A program made the position numbers and the translations under genes. Positions 22,541-35,607 of a stretch of DNA of 64,000 nucleotides are shown in pieces. Positions within the stretch are counted from its first letter, which is position 1, and each line of letters opens with the position of its first letter. Source of the DNA: Otis tarda (taxonomy: Eukaryota > Chordata > Aves > Otidiformes > Otididae). The notes below the pieces were generated by a model. That model was not told the DNA's origin, made no database searches, and saw only the letters and a list, made by a program, of their open reading frames with translations. Where the stretch lies: positions 47,575,803-47,639,802 of the forward strand of contig CM048591.1 of NCBI GenBank assembly GCA_026413225.1. Direction: 5' to 3'.

Positions 22541-25469
22541 AAGCAATAGTCACTAATAAGTATTTATAAAATGTTGCAACAACTCGAATGTAATCAGCCA
22601 GGGTTTCTACTAGAAAGAACACATTAAAAGGTAACGTTGCAAAGTTCCCTGGGGTGTACAGGGTGCAGAGTGCCAGATGTCTTAGTGGAATAATGTCTCA
22701 GTAAAGGGACAAGGACATAAAAGAAATGCCTGCTCCGTGTGAAAAAGTGTGAAAGAAAAGGCATGAGAGGTTTCCTGAGACGTGGATTCCTGACTGCTAC
22801 GTACAGCTGTATTGTGCTGTGCTGTGCCACTCCCTGTCCGTACAGCATGAACAAGGGACCAGGGGATAACATATTAGTGTGGGTATGTTATACTGCATAT
22901 TATACCTTAATATATACCACATGTATAGTGTCATATATACAGATTCTCTGACCTTGGCCCCAGGTAAGTGTGAAGTACTTCCTTCTGACTTGGCACTTTC
23001 TCAATCATAAGCCACCCATCAGTTGATGACTACAGTTAAGAAACCAGCTACAAAAAAAATAAAAGCAAAATGAGATGAAAATCAGGCTTACAGAAGGAAG
23101 AGACTGCCATATCCGACGTGATGTTTGCTGGAGCTATGACTTTCAGAGCACCCTGGCTCCTGTGCTGTTTCACAGGATGGCTCTGCTGTTGTTGTACTTG
23201 TTCCTACGCGAACAACTACAGCAAGATAAAACCACGTTTCTTTTCATGACGCTGTGTAGACAAACGCCACTTACTGTGCTTTTTTTTTCATAGCTGGTTG
23301 TCATGAGATTAGGAAAACAGTGATTTGTGGGAACACAACCTAAAAATGTAGCAGCAGCACTGAGAATGAGGTTTTGACAGGAGACCGCATGGTGGCTGGC
23401 ACTTTCTCTCCTTCCCTGCACGCATGGGAGGACGTGGAGCATCGCCTCCTTGGGCAGTGATAGCCACTGTTCCCCTGCTGCTGCCCTCCACCTGCCCCTG
23501 CCAGGCTACAAGGTTACGAGTCTGCTTTATGCTGAAAACATCACAGACAAAACTGGAAGTTTTTACTGGCCGTCGTGCTTTCTTCACAATGCAAGGGCAG
23601 CAGAAGCTTTTCAGTGAATTCAAACTCTTACTCTGCTACGAAGGAAAGCAGAAAACAATGTAAAAAAAAAAGAATCTTTCTACTGGGATAATGAATCTCT
23701 GCATGGCTTTTGAATCAATGAGAAGAATAACAAAGATGTTTGAGAAAAAGCTAGAGCTTACTCTATTTCCACATTTTTTGGATGCTGTTCTCTATAGTAA
23801 TTAGGCTTTATGTGTTAAGCTGAAAGAATATTTCTTCTTACTGTTTTTATCTCTAATGGAAACTGGTCCTAGAGGACCATGTCAGTAAATCAAAACTACA
23901 GCACATTGTATTTACACACACAGTCTGTATTTCTGTATTTCTCCCCTAGCAGTCTGAAAAGTTCAGCAACTTTTTTTTTTTGTTGGCCCTGTATGTTAGA
24001 AGATCAAGAAGATCCAATAAAATGCAGATGCAGGCAATTTTATTTTAACCCAGGCCACACGAGCCGCTAGCAGACAGCACATAACTATTTGGAAATGTAT
24101 GATTTGTAAGCAACTTTAGACATGATGTATACCAGGTTGCACTGTATGGCTGGCCATTTTCCTCTTGCTAAATGATACAGTTCTGAACTCATCCTCTCTA
24201 CTTAAACAGGGAATTATAGTGTGTACTTGTCCTGTCTCAATGGCTGGTGCAGCGTTGGAGGAAAAAGGCCAGATCACTTGTGTTGCTCATTTCATTTTCT
24301 TCCTTCAATAGAAGTTTGCTCTGACTTTTTGTCTCTTGAAATACTTTAACAGAGGTTAGTTTTTACATCATATATTCCTCTTTTAAAAGACAATTGACAA
24401 ATACTAAAGGCAAAAAAAAAGGTCAGATGAAGCAGGAAATCTTATTTCAAAATATGAAACAAAAGCTTCAGGTTTTTTTATAGACCCAGGTGGAGATGTT
24501 GCCATTGCAGAAGGACTGTCGTCAAGAATACCACAGTTCTGCGAAATGCCATGATTGTTGCCAATTTGACTTTTTTTTTTACCTAATACAAGATCAGACG
24601 GTGTTTTGTTACTTTTCTTTTTTTACTTTAAGAGAAAATTCAGACCAAATTTTCAGAAGCAGCCTTTGCACATGGAGTTTTTTGAGCCCAGATATAGGTC
24701 AGAAATACTGCCACAGGAATTTACTCCCTTAATATCTGTGTCCCTGTGTGTACGTGAGTTAATTGGAGCTGCATTATATGGCTAGCAATTGGCTTCAGGG
24801 TTATAATGCAAGGCTTTAATTTTTTTCTGTGCTGAATAAATTGACTGGTAGCAGTACTCACAGCTTCCATTGGGCTAAATGAGAGCAAGAGGCTTCTCCA
24901 AAGCAGTGCTAGACCATTTCAAGCAGAGCAGGCACTACAGTCTTTTCTGTTCCTTCACACTGATGATACAGACATGCCAGAAGCATAATACCTGTTAGAA
25001 TACCATTTGGAAAAAAAAAAAAAAGCTGAAAAAAACACATGCCATGTCTATATGAGCAAGTGCTAGGAGCTTTATTTTGGCCAGAAGGCAAAGAGCTTCC
25101 CAGAGCTGACACATAGATATGAAAGAAAAAGAAATGGAAAGGGGAAAGTGCTGATCATATTGACACCATTTACCTTCGCTGGACTTATTTTGACATACAT
25201 TGACAGAAACAAAAACTATGTGTCTGTCTATGTAGATACGTCTTATATGCAAGACAAATTGTGCCTCTTAGAGCCTTTGCTAGACTGTAACATTTTTTAG
25301 ATCAGAGTACAGGAAGAAATCCATGCCCTTAGATCTGAAGGTCACCTCGCAGTGCATAACAAGGCACCCATTGCTGTAGAATACAGAATACATTTTTCAG
25401 TGGTTCCACACTCACAACTCAAAATATACTTGAACAGAGTTTAAAGTAATTATCAGAGTAGAAAGAGCT

Positions 25470-25540
25470 GCCAAAATGGCCAAAGGCGGCCGTGCTGTGA
25501 TGTGACAAACCGGGCACTTATTTAGGCCGCGGAAGGTAAG
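25470..25540 (+). promoter_or_regulatory. Isolated CpG cluster with donor-like site
   Basis: In otherwise CpG-poor DNA this 70-bp stretch holds five CpGs (AAAGGCGGCCGTGC, AACCGGGC, GGCCGCGGAAG). It includes a well-placed ATG at 25476 (CAAAATGGCC) opening a 9-codon frame (MAKGGRAVM), and GGAAG|GTAAGG at 25535-25541. That combination could be a small promoter-proximal first exon of a noncoding transcript. No core-promoter element is confirmed. Confidence 0.15.
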
Positions 25541-28149
25541 GATTGTTCACCAGGTTATTGCTGTGCATGTCTATCCCACATGAAGCAGAAACCTTGAGCT
25601 CATGTGGTATGTCTGTATGACACAGTACAAGGTCTTCTAGCAATGCTTACTCACAATTACAGGAAATATGAAAGGATGCTCGGTATCTGATCGTACACTG
25701 CAATCGTTTGCATTGGTGTCACCACTGAAGAATCAGCTAAAAAGCTCTTGGTGAGAGTGCAGCAAAACTAAGCTGACTTGACTGACTGGGATATAGAGGA
25801 TGGAGACCTCCTCTGTGCTTCTTCTGCCTTCCCATGGAGACTGTCTGTCTCCTTCCCATGAATACCTCCATTGCTAGCCATTCCTTAACTGTACACCCAA
25901 TACCTGCCAAAAGCCTTGCTCTCAGATCACTGTACTGCTGAGGTCTGGCAGAGCCTTCCACACTGAGGGGCAGCATGAAGTGGGTGCTCAGGGTGCACCA
26001 CCAGACTGGTGCATTTTCGTTCTTTCACCAGAAGTTCTGCCTTAATTTTGACTGACAATGAGAGCAGTGCATTTCCTCCTGTTTCTTCAGAGACCCAGCA
26101 CAGCAGTGCTGCCTGTGTTGGCCGTCAGGAAGTGTTGAGCAGCAGGGCAAGTTCAGCTCTCTCACAGGGCTGGAGTGCGTCATCCCCCATGACGCACACT
26201 TCCTCTGGAGCCCCCTCCAACTCGGAGCATCCTTTCAGAAAGGCTGTGTGAACTCCACCAACACAGGCAGGGGGCTGCCAAAAAAAGCCACAAACTTCTC
26301 ACTTTGGGACAGAAACAGCATCTGCTGAGTATTTTCTTGATTCTGAACACTGCAAGGTCTGCAGTTTTTCAACAACTGTTTTGTTAGAGAAGGGGAAAAG
26401 TCTTCAAATCTTTTGGGAAATCTCCGGACAACTATTTCCATTAATATTTTTTGAGGAAGGCTTGAATCTCTCATTGACTAGGATAACATTCCCATAGTGT
26501 GTTCCAACTTCTGCAAAAGCCATTAACACAGACTTCTTTGAGTAACACAGCTATATTGGCTAGGATACAACATGTGCCATGCAGGGTATCTAATTGGCTC
26601 CATATAACTTGAATGTGTCACAGAAGAGTTGGAAGGGGACCGAAATTTTTTACCATGCTCTGCTTTACCTTTAGATATGAGATCAATGTGGAATTTGTTT
26701 AAATATAAGAGGCTACTTTCTTATCTCATATTTCTGCAAGTACCTCAAATGCTGTAGAGAAAGCAAAATCAAAACTCAAAAGAATGTGTTGCATGTCCTG
26801 TATTCCCCACAGCAAAACAGCAAATGGCCAATATGCAATTGGAGTTTAGTCACAGCCTTTCAAGTACACAGGGTGTTATACAGGCAGGTGGGCTTTCAAG
26901 CACCGCAGACATGTTTTCCAGAATGAGCTGTAATTTGGTGATAAAGATTCTCAGGGTATCAAAGATACCTAAGAAAAGTAATCCAGACACTGAGGTATCC
27001 AAAATGAGGGGCTACTTTCAAAAAATCTGTATGTCCTTGGTTATAATGGTATTAGAAGTGAAAAGGGAAAGGGATTGTGGCGTCACTCTGATCCATTCCT
27101 CCTATGAGCAAGACAAGGAAGGCCACAGAATAATTCACAAGGGAGCTCTGGGACAATGTGAGCAACTGTTATTCTTGATGGACCCTGTCAGAGGGAAGTG
27201 AACAAAAATATTGATGTTTCTATTTATAGGCATACTATGAATGCTGCAATTGTTAAAACCTTTCCCTTATAACAACAAATCATTGCCTTCGAAAATACTT
27301 CGTGCGACCTTAGATACACCAGTTGTTTCTAAAATTCAGTACAGTTTTACTGGATTCCCAAGAACCTCGACAAGAAGTAAGACTGGTACAAATTTATTAA
27401 GGAGTATTACAAAGAGCTTTGATCTGTAGCTTCTTCATAATAGTGCCGCTCACCTATGATTACCATGACTGCTGCAAACCTAATGCTGCAACACAGTTTA
27501 ACAGCGGCAATTGACAAAAAGGCATTCGTTAGTTGACCCCGCTAGAATACACTCATTATATCTTTTATAGTATCTTAGCTATTGAATGTATTACAGAAAG
27601 GCAGCATACCCTTCAGTTTCCAGATAATAGAACTTGTCTGCTTATCTACATGTGGACATATGGCATCTCAAACGTAATTTTTGGTGCTCTTAACACTGTT
27701 CTTATATTTGTTCTTAAACTCCACACACTGGTACTGAATATACTGTGGAATACACACAGCCTGTCTATGTAATTCATTCATTCCACTTGTATATACCTAT
27801 AATCATGTATGTTTTACTTAAACCAATTAGTTTGATGAAACTTGTTAAAAAAAAAATAAACTGTTGTCTACTAGCTTGCTTGTTTTTCTATTTCAAACGT
27901 GCTAATAAGAAAGACAGAAATTCAGATTAGATACAGTTTTCAAAGAGGTTTCCAAGGCAGATTTAAAAGCAACAGAAAATAAAAGTGTAAACAATAATGG
28001 CATATATTGTATTCATTTTGCTTGTTTTTTAATGACAATGTCTAATTCAGTCTGGGTTTCACATGTGTAAATCCAGAGAAGTTTTATTAAAGTCAAAATA
28101 CTAAAAGAATTTTATTGTTCTTTCATCAGTTATGCTTTAGAGTTCAGCT

Positions 28150-28440
28150 GATTCCTTTTTGTAGAAAGCAGCGTGCATGTTATCAGTAAGGCCTTGCTTT
28201 GCACAAGCAATTATGCCGATGTCTGGAGGTGTTCTTAAAGACCACATTCAGCTCTTGGAGAAATTAATCTAGCTCATTAATGTCAGTGTGTTGAAATCCG
28301 TGAAACAATGAACTGGATATTCTGTATTCTCCAGCAGTCTGCAAACAGATTGCATTTCCATAAAGGAATTATATGTGGTGATTAAGCCTTCCACGAGTTA
28401 TACTTTCAGGAGCACTAATTTCTCAATTTCAGAGTAATGT
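28150..28440. promoter_or_regulatory. Candidate conserved non-coding element
   Basis: Repeat-free sequence with several homeodomain-like cores (GAGAAATTAATCTAGC, GCTCATTAATGTCAG, GATTAAGCC). It is flagged on composition only; there is no coding frame. Confidence 0.15.
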
Positions 28441-28848
28441 AATATGTGATCAGCACTGTACTCACTTCACATAGCCCTGCTTCTTTCTATTCCCCACCTC
28501 TGGTTAGTTTCTGGCCAGAATTGCTGACAGCATATGACACATGCCCCCCTGCATTACCATGGAGTTTATGCTTGTGAAATCTCTTCTACTCTCCTGGGAC
28601 AGGGAGGTGCGAGCAGCAAGCCAGGAAATCTTCCAGGACTATTTCGTGGACTGTTCCCCTGAAAGGCTGTAATACCAGAAAATTGACCATCTGTGTGAAA
28701 AATTGAGGTCTGTTCAAGTATAGCTTGATAAGTCAGTCCCAGTTTTAACTAAATCCTTCTTTCTCCACTCTGAACTTTCACTCATAGATGGTCTTGGTTT
28801 TTCGCTCTTCTAAACTTCTGTGAACTAGCTTAGTAGGTGCTGCAACAG

Positions 28849-28895
28849 GGACAAGTAGACATGAGACTGATGGACACAAGTGGACAGGAGACTGC
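28849..28895. repeat. Diverged 23-24-bp tandem duplication
   Basis: GGACAAGTAGACATGAGACT (first unit, then GAT) is followed by GGACACAAGTGGACAGGAGA (second unit, then CTGC). The copies differ by a 2-bp insertion and a few substitutions. Confidence 0.75.
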
Positions 28896-29660
28896 CTGAG
28901 TATAAGAGCAACTTGCTGAGAAAGGAACAGGTAGAAGGTGAAGCTGTGGCTCAGTTACCCCCAAGAATAGAACTAAAAGTAGCAATCTGATCTGTCAGCC
29001 ATCACTGATAAGCTCTAAGGGAGATTTTGGGAACTGGTCACACTGGCTCTTTCCCTGCCCTTTCTCCATAGCCACGGGAGAGAAAGGCAGAGCACCAAAC
29101 GTTAGGTCCTTGCTTTCTGGGATGACCTCTCTCCATGTATTAGGCTCTGAATTAAATGGAGGCATGGGCAAAGAAAAGGTAATATTTGCATCACATTGTC
29201 ACACATGCAAATAAGAAGGAAGAAATGACAAAACAGTATGACAGGGCTCGGGTTCAGACTTTCAGGTGCGCTGTCTAAAAAGCAAGATCAGATCTTTAAA
29301 AATTAAGAATGGACAATAACAGTTTTGATACAAGTAATCAGGGAGACAAAATGGACTACAGGTCCAGCAGTATGAATATTACGTTAACATCAACAGCTAG
29401 AATAAGTGAGAGGAAGCAAGGCCTCAGAAAAGCATCAGGAGTTTTATCAATTCATGCTAAATGCAATCTGATAGCTGAGTGTGGAGGAAGGTGTGTCAGA
29501 CAGAGACACCAAAATGGAAGGATGATGTCAAAGGCTCTGAATGAGTGGAAAAGGGAAAACTTGTGAGTCACTGATAGACATTCACTAACTAAGAAATTCA
29601 AAGAAAGAAGGGGAAAGGCATAGATATTAATGGGAAAAAATATTAAGGATGGTCCAGAAT

Positions 29661-29720
29661 ATTGCAGGGTTGGAACTAAACAATCTTTAAGGTCCCTTCC
29701 AACTCAAACCATTCTATGAA
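29661..29720 (+). mobile_element. CR1 3'-terminal scrap F
   Basis: GGGTTGGAACTAAACAATCT, then TTAAGGTCCCTTCCAACTCA and ACCATTCTATGAA, is the last ~60 bp of a CR1 element with one tail unit. It is extremely 5'-truncated and has no coding content. Confidence 0.9.
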
Positions 29721-31171
29721 CATAGAAGCAGGGATATTTTATCATTAGTTTACAACAGAATTAAGAATACCCAATAGAAGATGTGTGCTTAGAGTGAAGA
29801 CTGTGTTGGAAGATCCCAGCACTCCCCATCACATCCTCTTGGGAAGATCATATTATAAAGTCCATAAAAAGCCCACACATCTTTCTGCCTTATTTCTCTT
29901 ATACCATTTTCCTAAAATACTGCAAGTTTTGTTTGCTGGTAGCCCTGTTGTGTTTGGTAGAAGTGGATTTTTTTCAACATACATGCTGGTGGCTGAAAAT
30001 ACTTGATGTTTTTTTGGTATCAATGGCAAAACACTTATTAATGGAGTGGGGATAGTTCTGTCAGCATGGAGGAGTGTTACAAGTCCTAGCTCACACATGT
30101 TTATGTCATTATCACAGAAACACCAAACAGAATTATACTACTGGATTTTTCAAATTTATCTGACATGAAGAATATAAAGCAATAAAAACCTGTCCCAGTT
30201 AGACTAACACAGCCAAAAAGACCTTGCTGTGCATTTTTCAGAGACAGATGATAAATTTATTTGGCTAGTGGATCCCTGTTCCCTCCTCATATAGATCTGT
30301 GGTCTTTAAGGGAACAGCTCAAAGCCTGTAGAAATCAAGATGAGTTTCTCTGCTCGCTTCAACTCAGGCCTTGGTTTTACTGATACAAATGCAGCAGCTG
30401 GAAATCATATGGAAACTCCTGTAAAATTTCAAGATTTTCAGGCTGGCTCACAAGAAATCCAGGTGATTTATATTGTACACTGAAATACTCTGTGCTGATT
30501 TGTAAATACGAAACAGTCAATATGTGTCATTGCTTACCAGGGAAATAATTAAAAATTATCTGCAGCATTTGCTGAACTCTGTTACTAAAGAGTTCATGCT
30601 TTCATTTCTCAGCATGTCCTGTCTTTACGGGAAGAAATTATTCTAAACAGGAAAGTATTCTTTCTCACATAATTATGGTGACAGTGAAGTACATTTGTTT
30701 AGTTTTGTTTACTTCTGAAAGCTCTAATATTAATGTTCTAAATATTGGTACTTCTTCCAGTGTTTCCTAAGGTGTTAGTAAAACATTCATTCTGAAGTCA
30801 CAAATCATGCATATCAGCTGGTATTTAAGGCTTGACAAATTAGCTTCCAGCTCACACCGTACAAGAAAATGTGTGTTCCAGTTCCCACCAATGAGAAATA
30901 AGCTATGTGGTTATTAAAGGACAAAAAGCCCTCTGCCTGTTAGGAGGTCCTTTTCTTCATCATAATAATGAGCAGTCAGTTCAGTGCTTACAGTGCCACA
31001 TTGTCTAAAAAATTAAATACTGTCTCATTGAATCTGCAGAAGTTTAAACATTTTATCTTTGTTTTGTTGATCTCCGTTTCAGTGTGATGATGCATTTCCC
31101 ATAGAAAGCTTCAGTATTGGCCTTTAATTGGCCTTAAAGATCTTTGAAACAGACAAGTTCTGGAAAGATAG
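29721..31171. other. Unique spacer between CR1 scraps F and C
   Basis: No gene is recognised. The sequence is AT-leaning and repeat-free. The right end (30840-31120) contains long unique words with no coding frame of note. Confidence 0.5.
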
Positions 31172-31853
31172 GGTGATGGAGGAGAAGGACTTGGGAATGC
31201 TGGTGGATGAGAAGCTCAACATGAGCCGGCAATGTGCGCTTGCAGCCCAGAAAGCCAACCACATCTTGGGCTGCAGCAAAGGAAGTGTGGCCAGCAGGTC
31301 GAGGGAGGTGATTCTTCCCCTCTACTTCGCTCTCATGAGACCCCACCCGGGCTGCATCCAGCTCTGCAGCCCCCAGTATAAGAAGGATGTAGACCTGTTG
31401 GAGTGAGTCCAGAGGAGGGCCATGAAGATGATCAGAGGACTGGAGCACCTCTCCTATGAAGACAGGCTGAGACAGCTGGGGCTGTTCAGTCTGGAGAAGA
31501 GGAGGCTCCAGGAAGACCTTATAGCAGCCTTCCAGTACCTAAAGGGGGCTTATAAGAAAGCTGGAGGGGGACTTTTAACAAAGGGATAGAACAAGGGGTA
31601 ATGGCTTTAAATGAAAAGAGAGTAGATTTATATTAGCTCTAAAGAAGAAATCCTTCACTATGAGTGTGGTGAAGCACTGGAACAGGTTTTCCAGAGAAGC
31701 TGTGGATGACCCATCCCTAGAAAAATTCAAGGCCAGGTTGGATGAAGCTTTGAACAACCTTGTCTAGTGGAAGATGTCCCTGCCCATGGCAGGAGGGTTG
31801 GAACTTGATGATCTTTAAGGTCCCTTCCAACCCATACCATTCTATGATTCTTT
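31172..31853 (+). mobile_element. CR1 LINE copy C, 5'-truncated
   Basis: This is the C-terminal ORF2 region and 3' UTR of a CR1 element. The translation begins [20 protein letters not shown] and continues with [41 protein letters not shown] and, after a TGA stop, [20 protein letters not shown]. The 3' end reads GGAGGGTTGGAACTTGATGA, then the terminus CCATTCTATGATTCTTTGA. Its frame is interrupted by a stop after DLLE and by further small changes downstream. A 4-residue gap after RPHPG, where LEYC is expected, reflects a local deletion. It shares [12 protein letters not shown] and QKANHILGC wording with copy A, so the two are probably from the same subfamily. Confidence 0.97.
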
Positions 31854-34272
31854 GAGAAATGGGCAGCCTTCATAACCTCCATGCACAGTACTAACCAGCA
31901 ACAGGTAGACCGGAGTCATTTCAACTGTAAGTGTATTTTTGTGCTGAAATGTCCCTGGAATACTTGCAAGATCTTACTGTCTTGAGAAGCTTTTACCATG
32001 CAGAGTCATGTAAGAGACTGACGTTGAAGTATGATGTCTTTCTTGAGCTCAACTGAAACATGTCCAAAACATCTGTGAACCTACTGGTCCTATTCCCAAC
32101 TCTTCTCAAATGTTCTCCAGTCTCTCAGATGCTTTCTCTAACTCTGCCTTAACCCATCATATCAGCTCCATCACCCATTCTTAGTGCTCATTCCTTTTCC
32201 TGAACTTTTATACAGCAAACCTTTCTACACAGCCCTTCTGTGCCAAGCCCTTTCCTCCCTTTCATTATCTAAAGCACTTCAGAACACTTTCAGACTCTGG
32301 CACTCTGAGGATAATTTTGCAGAAAACAGAATCATTATTTCACTTCAAGCTCATTCCTCCAGAAGACTTAATAAAGAAGGAAAATGAAGTACAGATTAAA
32401 TGTTGATTTTTGATTAATAGAGTCATAATGGTGAGATACTGGATGAATAGTGCTGTAAAAGTAAAATTGTGTTTTAAATTGCAGGATACTAAATATTTCC
32501 AAAATATTTAGGCAAGATGCTTCCAGTCCATTTGAGAACTGACAACTGATGACTGAAAAAAATACAGATTTTTGTTAGAAAATAGAACACTCACTCTCTA
32601 TTCTCGAAATGTAAAATAATTATATTTCATCTAACATACACCACAAAATACAATCTTATAACAAGCCTGCTTAAATTACATTACCACCCTTTCATGAAAC
32701 AGAAGACTGAAATTCAGACCCATGGATGCCCTGTGACTTTCAGAGTCTTTCACTTATGCTGATAATGTAGCACCTGGAATTTACCTGTTCGAAAGTTTTG
32801 GAGAAGATGCATAGACAAACAAGCATACATACATTCTGTCATATATTACGGAAAATCTAGTCTAGCTGTCAGATTTCAAGAAGGATATATAGTACTCCCA
32901 ATGAATATGTCAGTTAGCACTGGTCTAAACATTAAAGAAATTGTTTCCAATGATTGCACAAGTCTTCCAAGAATAAGGTCCTTTCTTGGACTTCTTTAAA
33001 TTCTGCTTAATACCAGAGACATACTCATTAGCTTCAGCTGTAAATCTTGCAAAAATCTACAAAAGCTTCTGATTCAGTTCTCAATGAAGGTAGCAAACAT
33101 CCAAAAACAACAGAAGTGACAGCTGACCTTGTGTTAAAAGACTATTTAGCTAGATGGGATGCCGTCTTGCATCTAAGTCTTTGAGGCACAGAAATATAAT
33201 TCATTTAGAAAAAAATCTGAATTGGAAAAAATATGCAGTTCAGTCCTGTGATGTGGCAGATTGTAGACTTCCATGTTCATCTCCTTTATTTTCAAGTTCC
33301 AAAACCATTCAGTAGTTCCCCATTCCACTGCCTCAACTGTTTTTGAAAACACAGACGTTATATCTGCAAATTATTGTTTTTCCTTAGACTTCAGAAAAAT
33401 GTGAAAGTCCACCTAGCCACTCTTATCAGCAGGTGATGTGCAGGACTTGTGATATAAGTGTGCTTTTCTACAACCTCACAAGGTATGCTCTGAACATGAG
33501 GCAGAGACAGCTATTTAGAAAGATAAGAATCCTCCCAACACAAAGTGGAGTCACTTCTCTGGTTGATGAGCTATGGGGGAAACTCCCTTGACTGCACCTC
33601 AGTATTTGTTGGCTTGCAACGTGGAGACATCCTGGCTGCCTCAGCCATCTCTGTCCCCCTGGCTTTCTGAAGGGAGTCTGGTGAATGGCAGCTTTGGTGG
33701 GGCTGAGCCTGCTCTTCTTCTGTACCCATCCTTCAGTGCAAACAGTCTTAGTCAATACAGTCACCCTTGTAAAGCAGCTAATATCACTAAATAGGGAGAT
33801 ATTGCACTGTATATCTTCCATCATCAGTGAAATTCAGAAGCCCCTACTGACTCCTAGTCAACAGGAGATAAGGTCTACTCTAGGGAAAGCCAGACTCTGT
33901 TGCTCAAGTGCTCTGAATTGTGCCTCTCTTCCCCTAGGGACTTAGCAGCCATGGTCTTGCAGTTCTTCTCACACGTACACCCCAAGTGTTTTTCTCAAAA
34001 ACCTACAGCAACTGTACCAACCAGTTCGCAGTGCTCCAGATTTTGTTGTGCCAGCTCTTCAGCCCAGGATCCCTCTCTCTGGGGGCTGTACTGTTTCTCT
34101 GCTTGTGCTTGGTTGTTTGACTCGTTTTCTCTCCTTAATCCTGGGAAACTACAGGAACTATTTTTACATCTACCAAATACCTCACAGTCTCCAGGCATCC
34201 AAGCTTCTGTCTTGTTTTCGAAATCTGTAAATCTCTACTTTCTCAGGAAAAAATATAGGGTGATATCCTAGA

Positions 34273-34302
34273 GCAAAAGCAAAGCTTTTGCAAGCAAAAG
34301 CT
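34273..34302. repeat. Hairpin with a third copy of its arm
   Basis: GCAAAAGC (34273-34280), loop AAA, then GCTTTTGC (34284-34291) form a perfect 8-bp stem. A further AGCAAAAGCT follows at 34293-34302, so the arm is present three times in mixed orientation. Confidence 0.8.
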
Positions 34303-35573
34303 GTCACTTTTCCAAAGTCAGATTAAACACCATGTCTGAATTTCAATTACATCTTTTGTATATAAAAAAAAAAGCAGCCAACTCGGCTCCTCAAAAAAAC
34401 ATTTCATTTTGGTTAATTCAATCGGATGTCTTCTTTTAAAGTCAGGCTGTGATTAAAAGTTATGCATGACAAACAGAGTAAGGATCCTGGCTGCCCAGAG
34501 CAGCATGGACTATTCAGATTTTGGATCTATGTGCATGTAAGCAACCAGGTCTAATCATTGGCTTCTTTTTGTATAGGTGCATAGAGAACAAATAGGGAAA
34601 AAGAAGTGCCCTTTTCTAAAGGTTTAAAGTTAAAAAAGGCATAAGAAGAACTACAATCAGAAAGAGCTGTAAAATGTTCTTTTCAGACACTATCCCTGCA
34701 GACCAAGCACACCTTCAATGCACTTAGAAAGAGGCAATAGCAAGCACACATGGTACTTAGAAAATGATGCTCTGATAAAGGGATATCAAAATATAGAAAG
34801 AACTGGGAGATTCTCTTCCCTTACCTACCTTTTCTGTAGCCTGTCTTCAAACAATCATATTTCTTGAGGAAGATGGTAAAAAAGGAGCTTATGCCATCTC
34901 TTTTACAGGAGGAATATTTCCAGTTCTTTAGTGAAATCACAGAGAAGATACAGATAAAAACATGGACATTTAAAAAGTTCCAAGGACAGAATTTTTAAAA
35001 GGGCTGTTGGGGTTAAAGTTGTGTCAGAATCAATTCTGTTGCTTAATTCTTACAAAACTTGTGGAAATCAGTGAGTCTTTTCCTGAAGAATTCATGACAG
35101 TCATTGGCAAATTATATTTTTAAAGTTCAAATAGTTGCAGCAGACAATTAGACTGACCACTGTTGACAGCAACTGCTGGAAAGTCTGGTTAAATTCTGTG
35201 CTCATCCAGGCATTTCTCAAGATGATGTTGTGCATCTGTGTGTCCCTGTAAACTTTTGCCCAGAAATCATGCTTACATAGTGCACTTCACCACAGATGCC
35301 TAGACCTGAGATCTTACACAAACACAAATTCAATAGTAAATCTCTATAAGATGGAAAAAAAAACCTGGGAAGTGGGACTCTTTCATGTACATTTTAGTAG
35401 CTAATCTTACCATTGCCCTATCACTCAGCATTCATCGATAGCCATTATGATGGCAACCATATGTCCCTTGACTTTAAACCAGCATTTAGGGAAATATTCA
35501 GGAATCTTTATTGAAGAAACTGTCTTTCTAGGCAAATAGAATTTGTTTTGCCAAAGAATGTGATAAATATGAT

Positions 35574-35607
35574 AAAAACCTCACCATAAGAATTTTTTGA
35601 GGTTTTT
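35574..35607. repeat. Perfect 10-bp stem hairpin
   Basis: AAAAACCTCA (35574-35583) is the exact reverse complement of TGAGGTTTTT (35598-35607), separated by 14 nt. The next flanking pair (T at 35573, A at 35608) extends the stem to 11 bp. Confidence 0.9.

Larger units (their letters stand above)
21945..29660. other. Unique gene-poor DNA
   Basis: No known gene is recognised. Separately listed items are an imperfect tandem repeat (22478-22540), a CpG cluster with a donor-like site (25470-25540), a conserved-looking block (28150-28440) and a diverged 23-24-bp duplication (28849-28895). Open frames of 60-125 codons, such as 26824-27201 on the plus strand, have no recognisable domain. A good acceptor near 26084 (CTCCTGTTTCTTCAG) opens two frames but lacks a donor. 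Confidence 0.55.

Noticed and set aside
26084-26330. Acceptor plus open frame as an exon
   Set aside because: The tract is good but two frames stay open because the region is GC-rich. No donor, start or recognisable peptide is present.
26627-26642. GAGTTGGAAGGGGACC as a CR1 remnant
   Set aside because: Only 16 bp resemble the CR1 3' UTR. No tail units or further CR1 sequence flank it.
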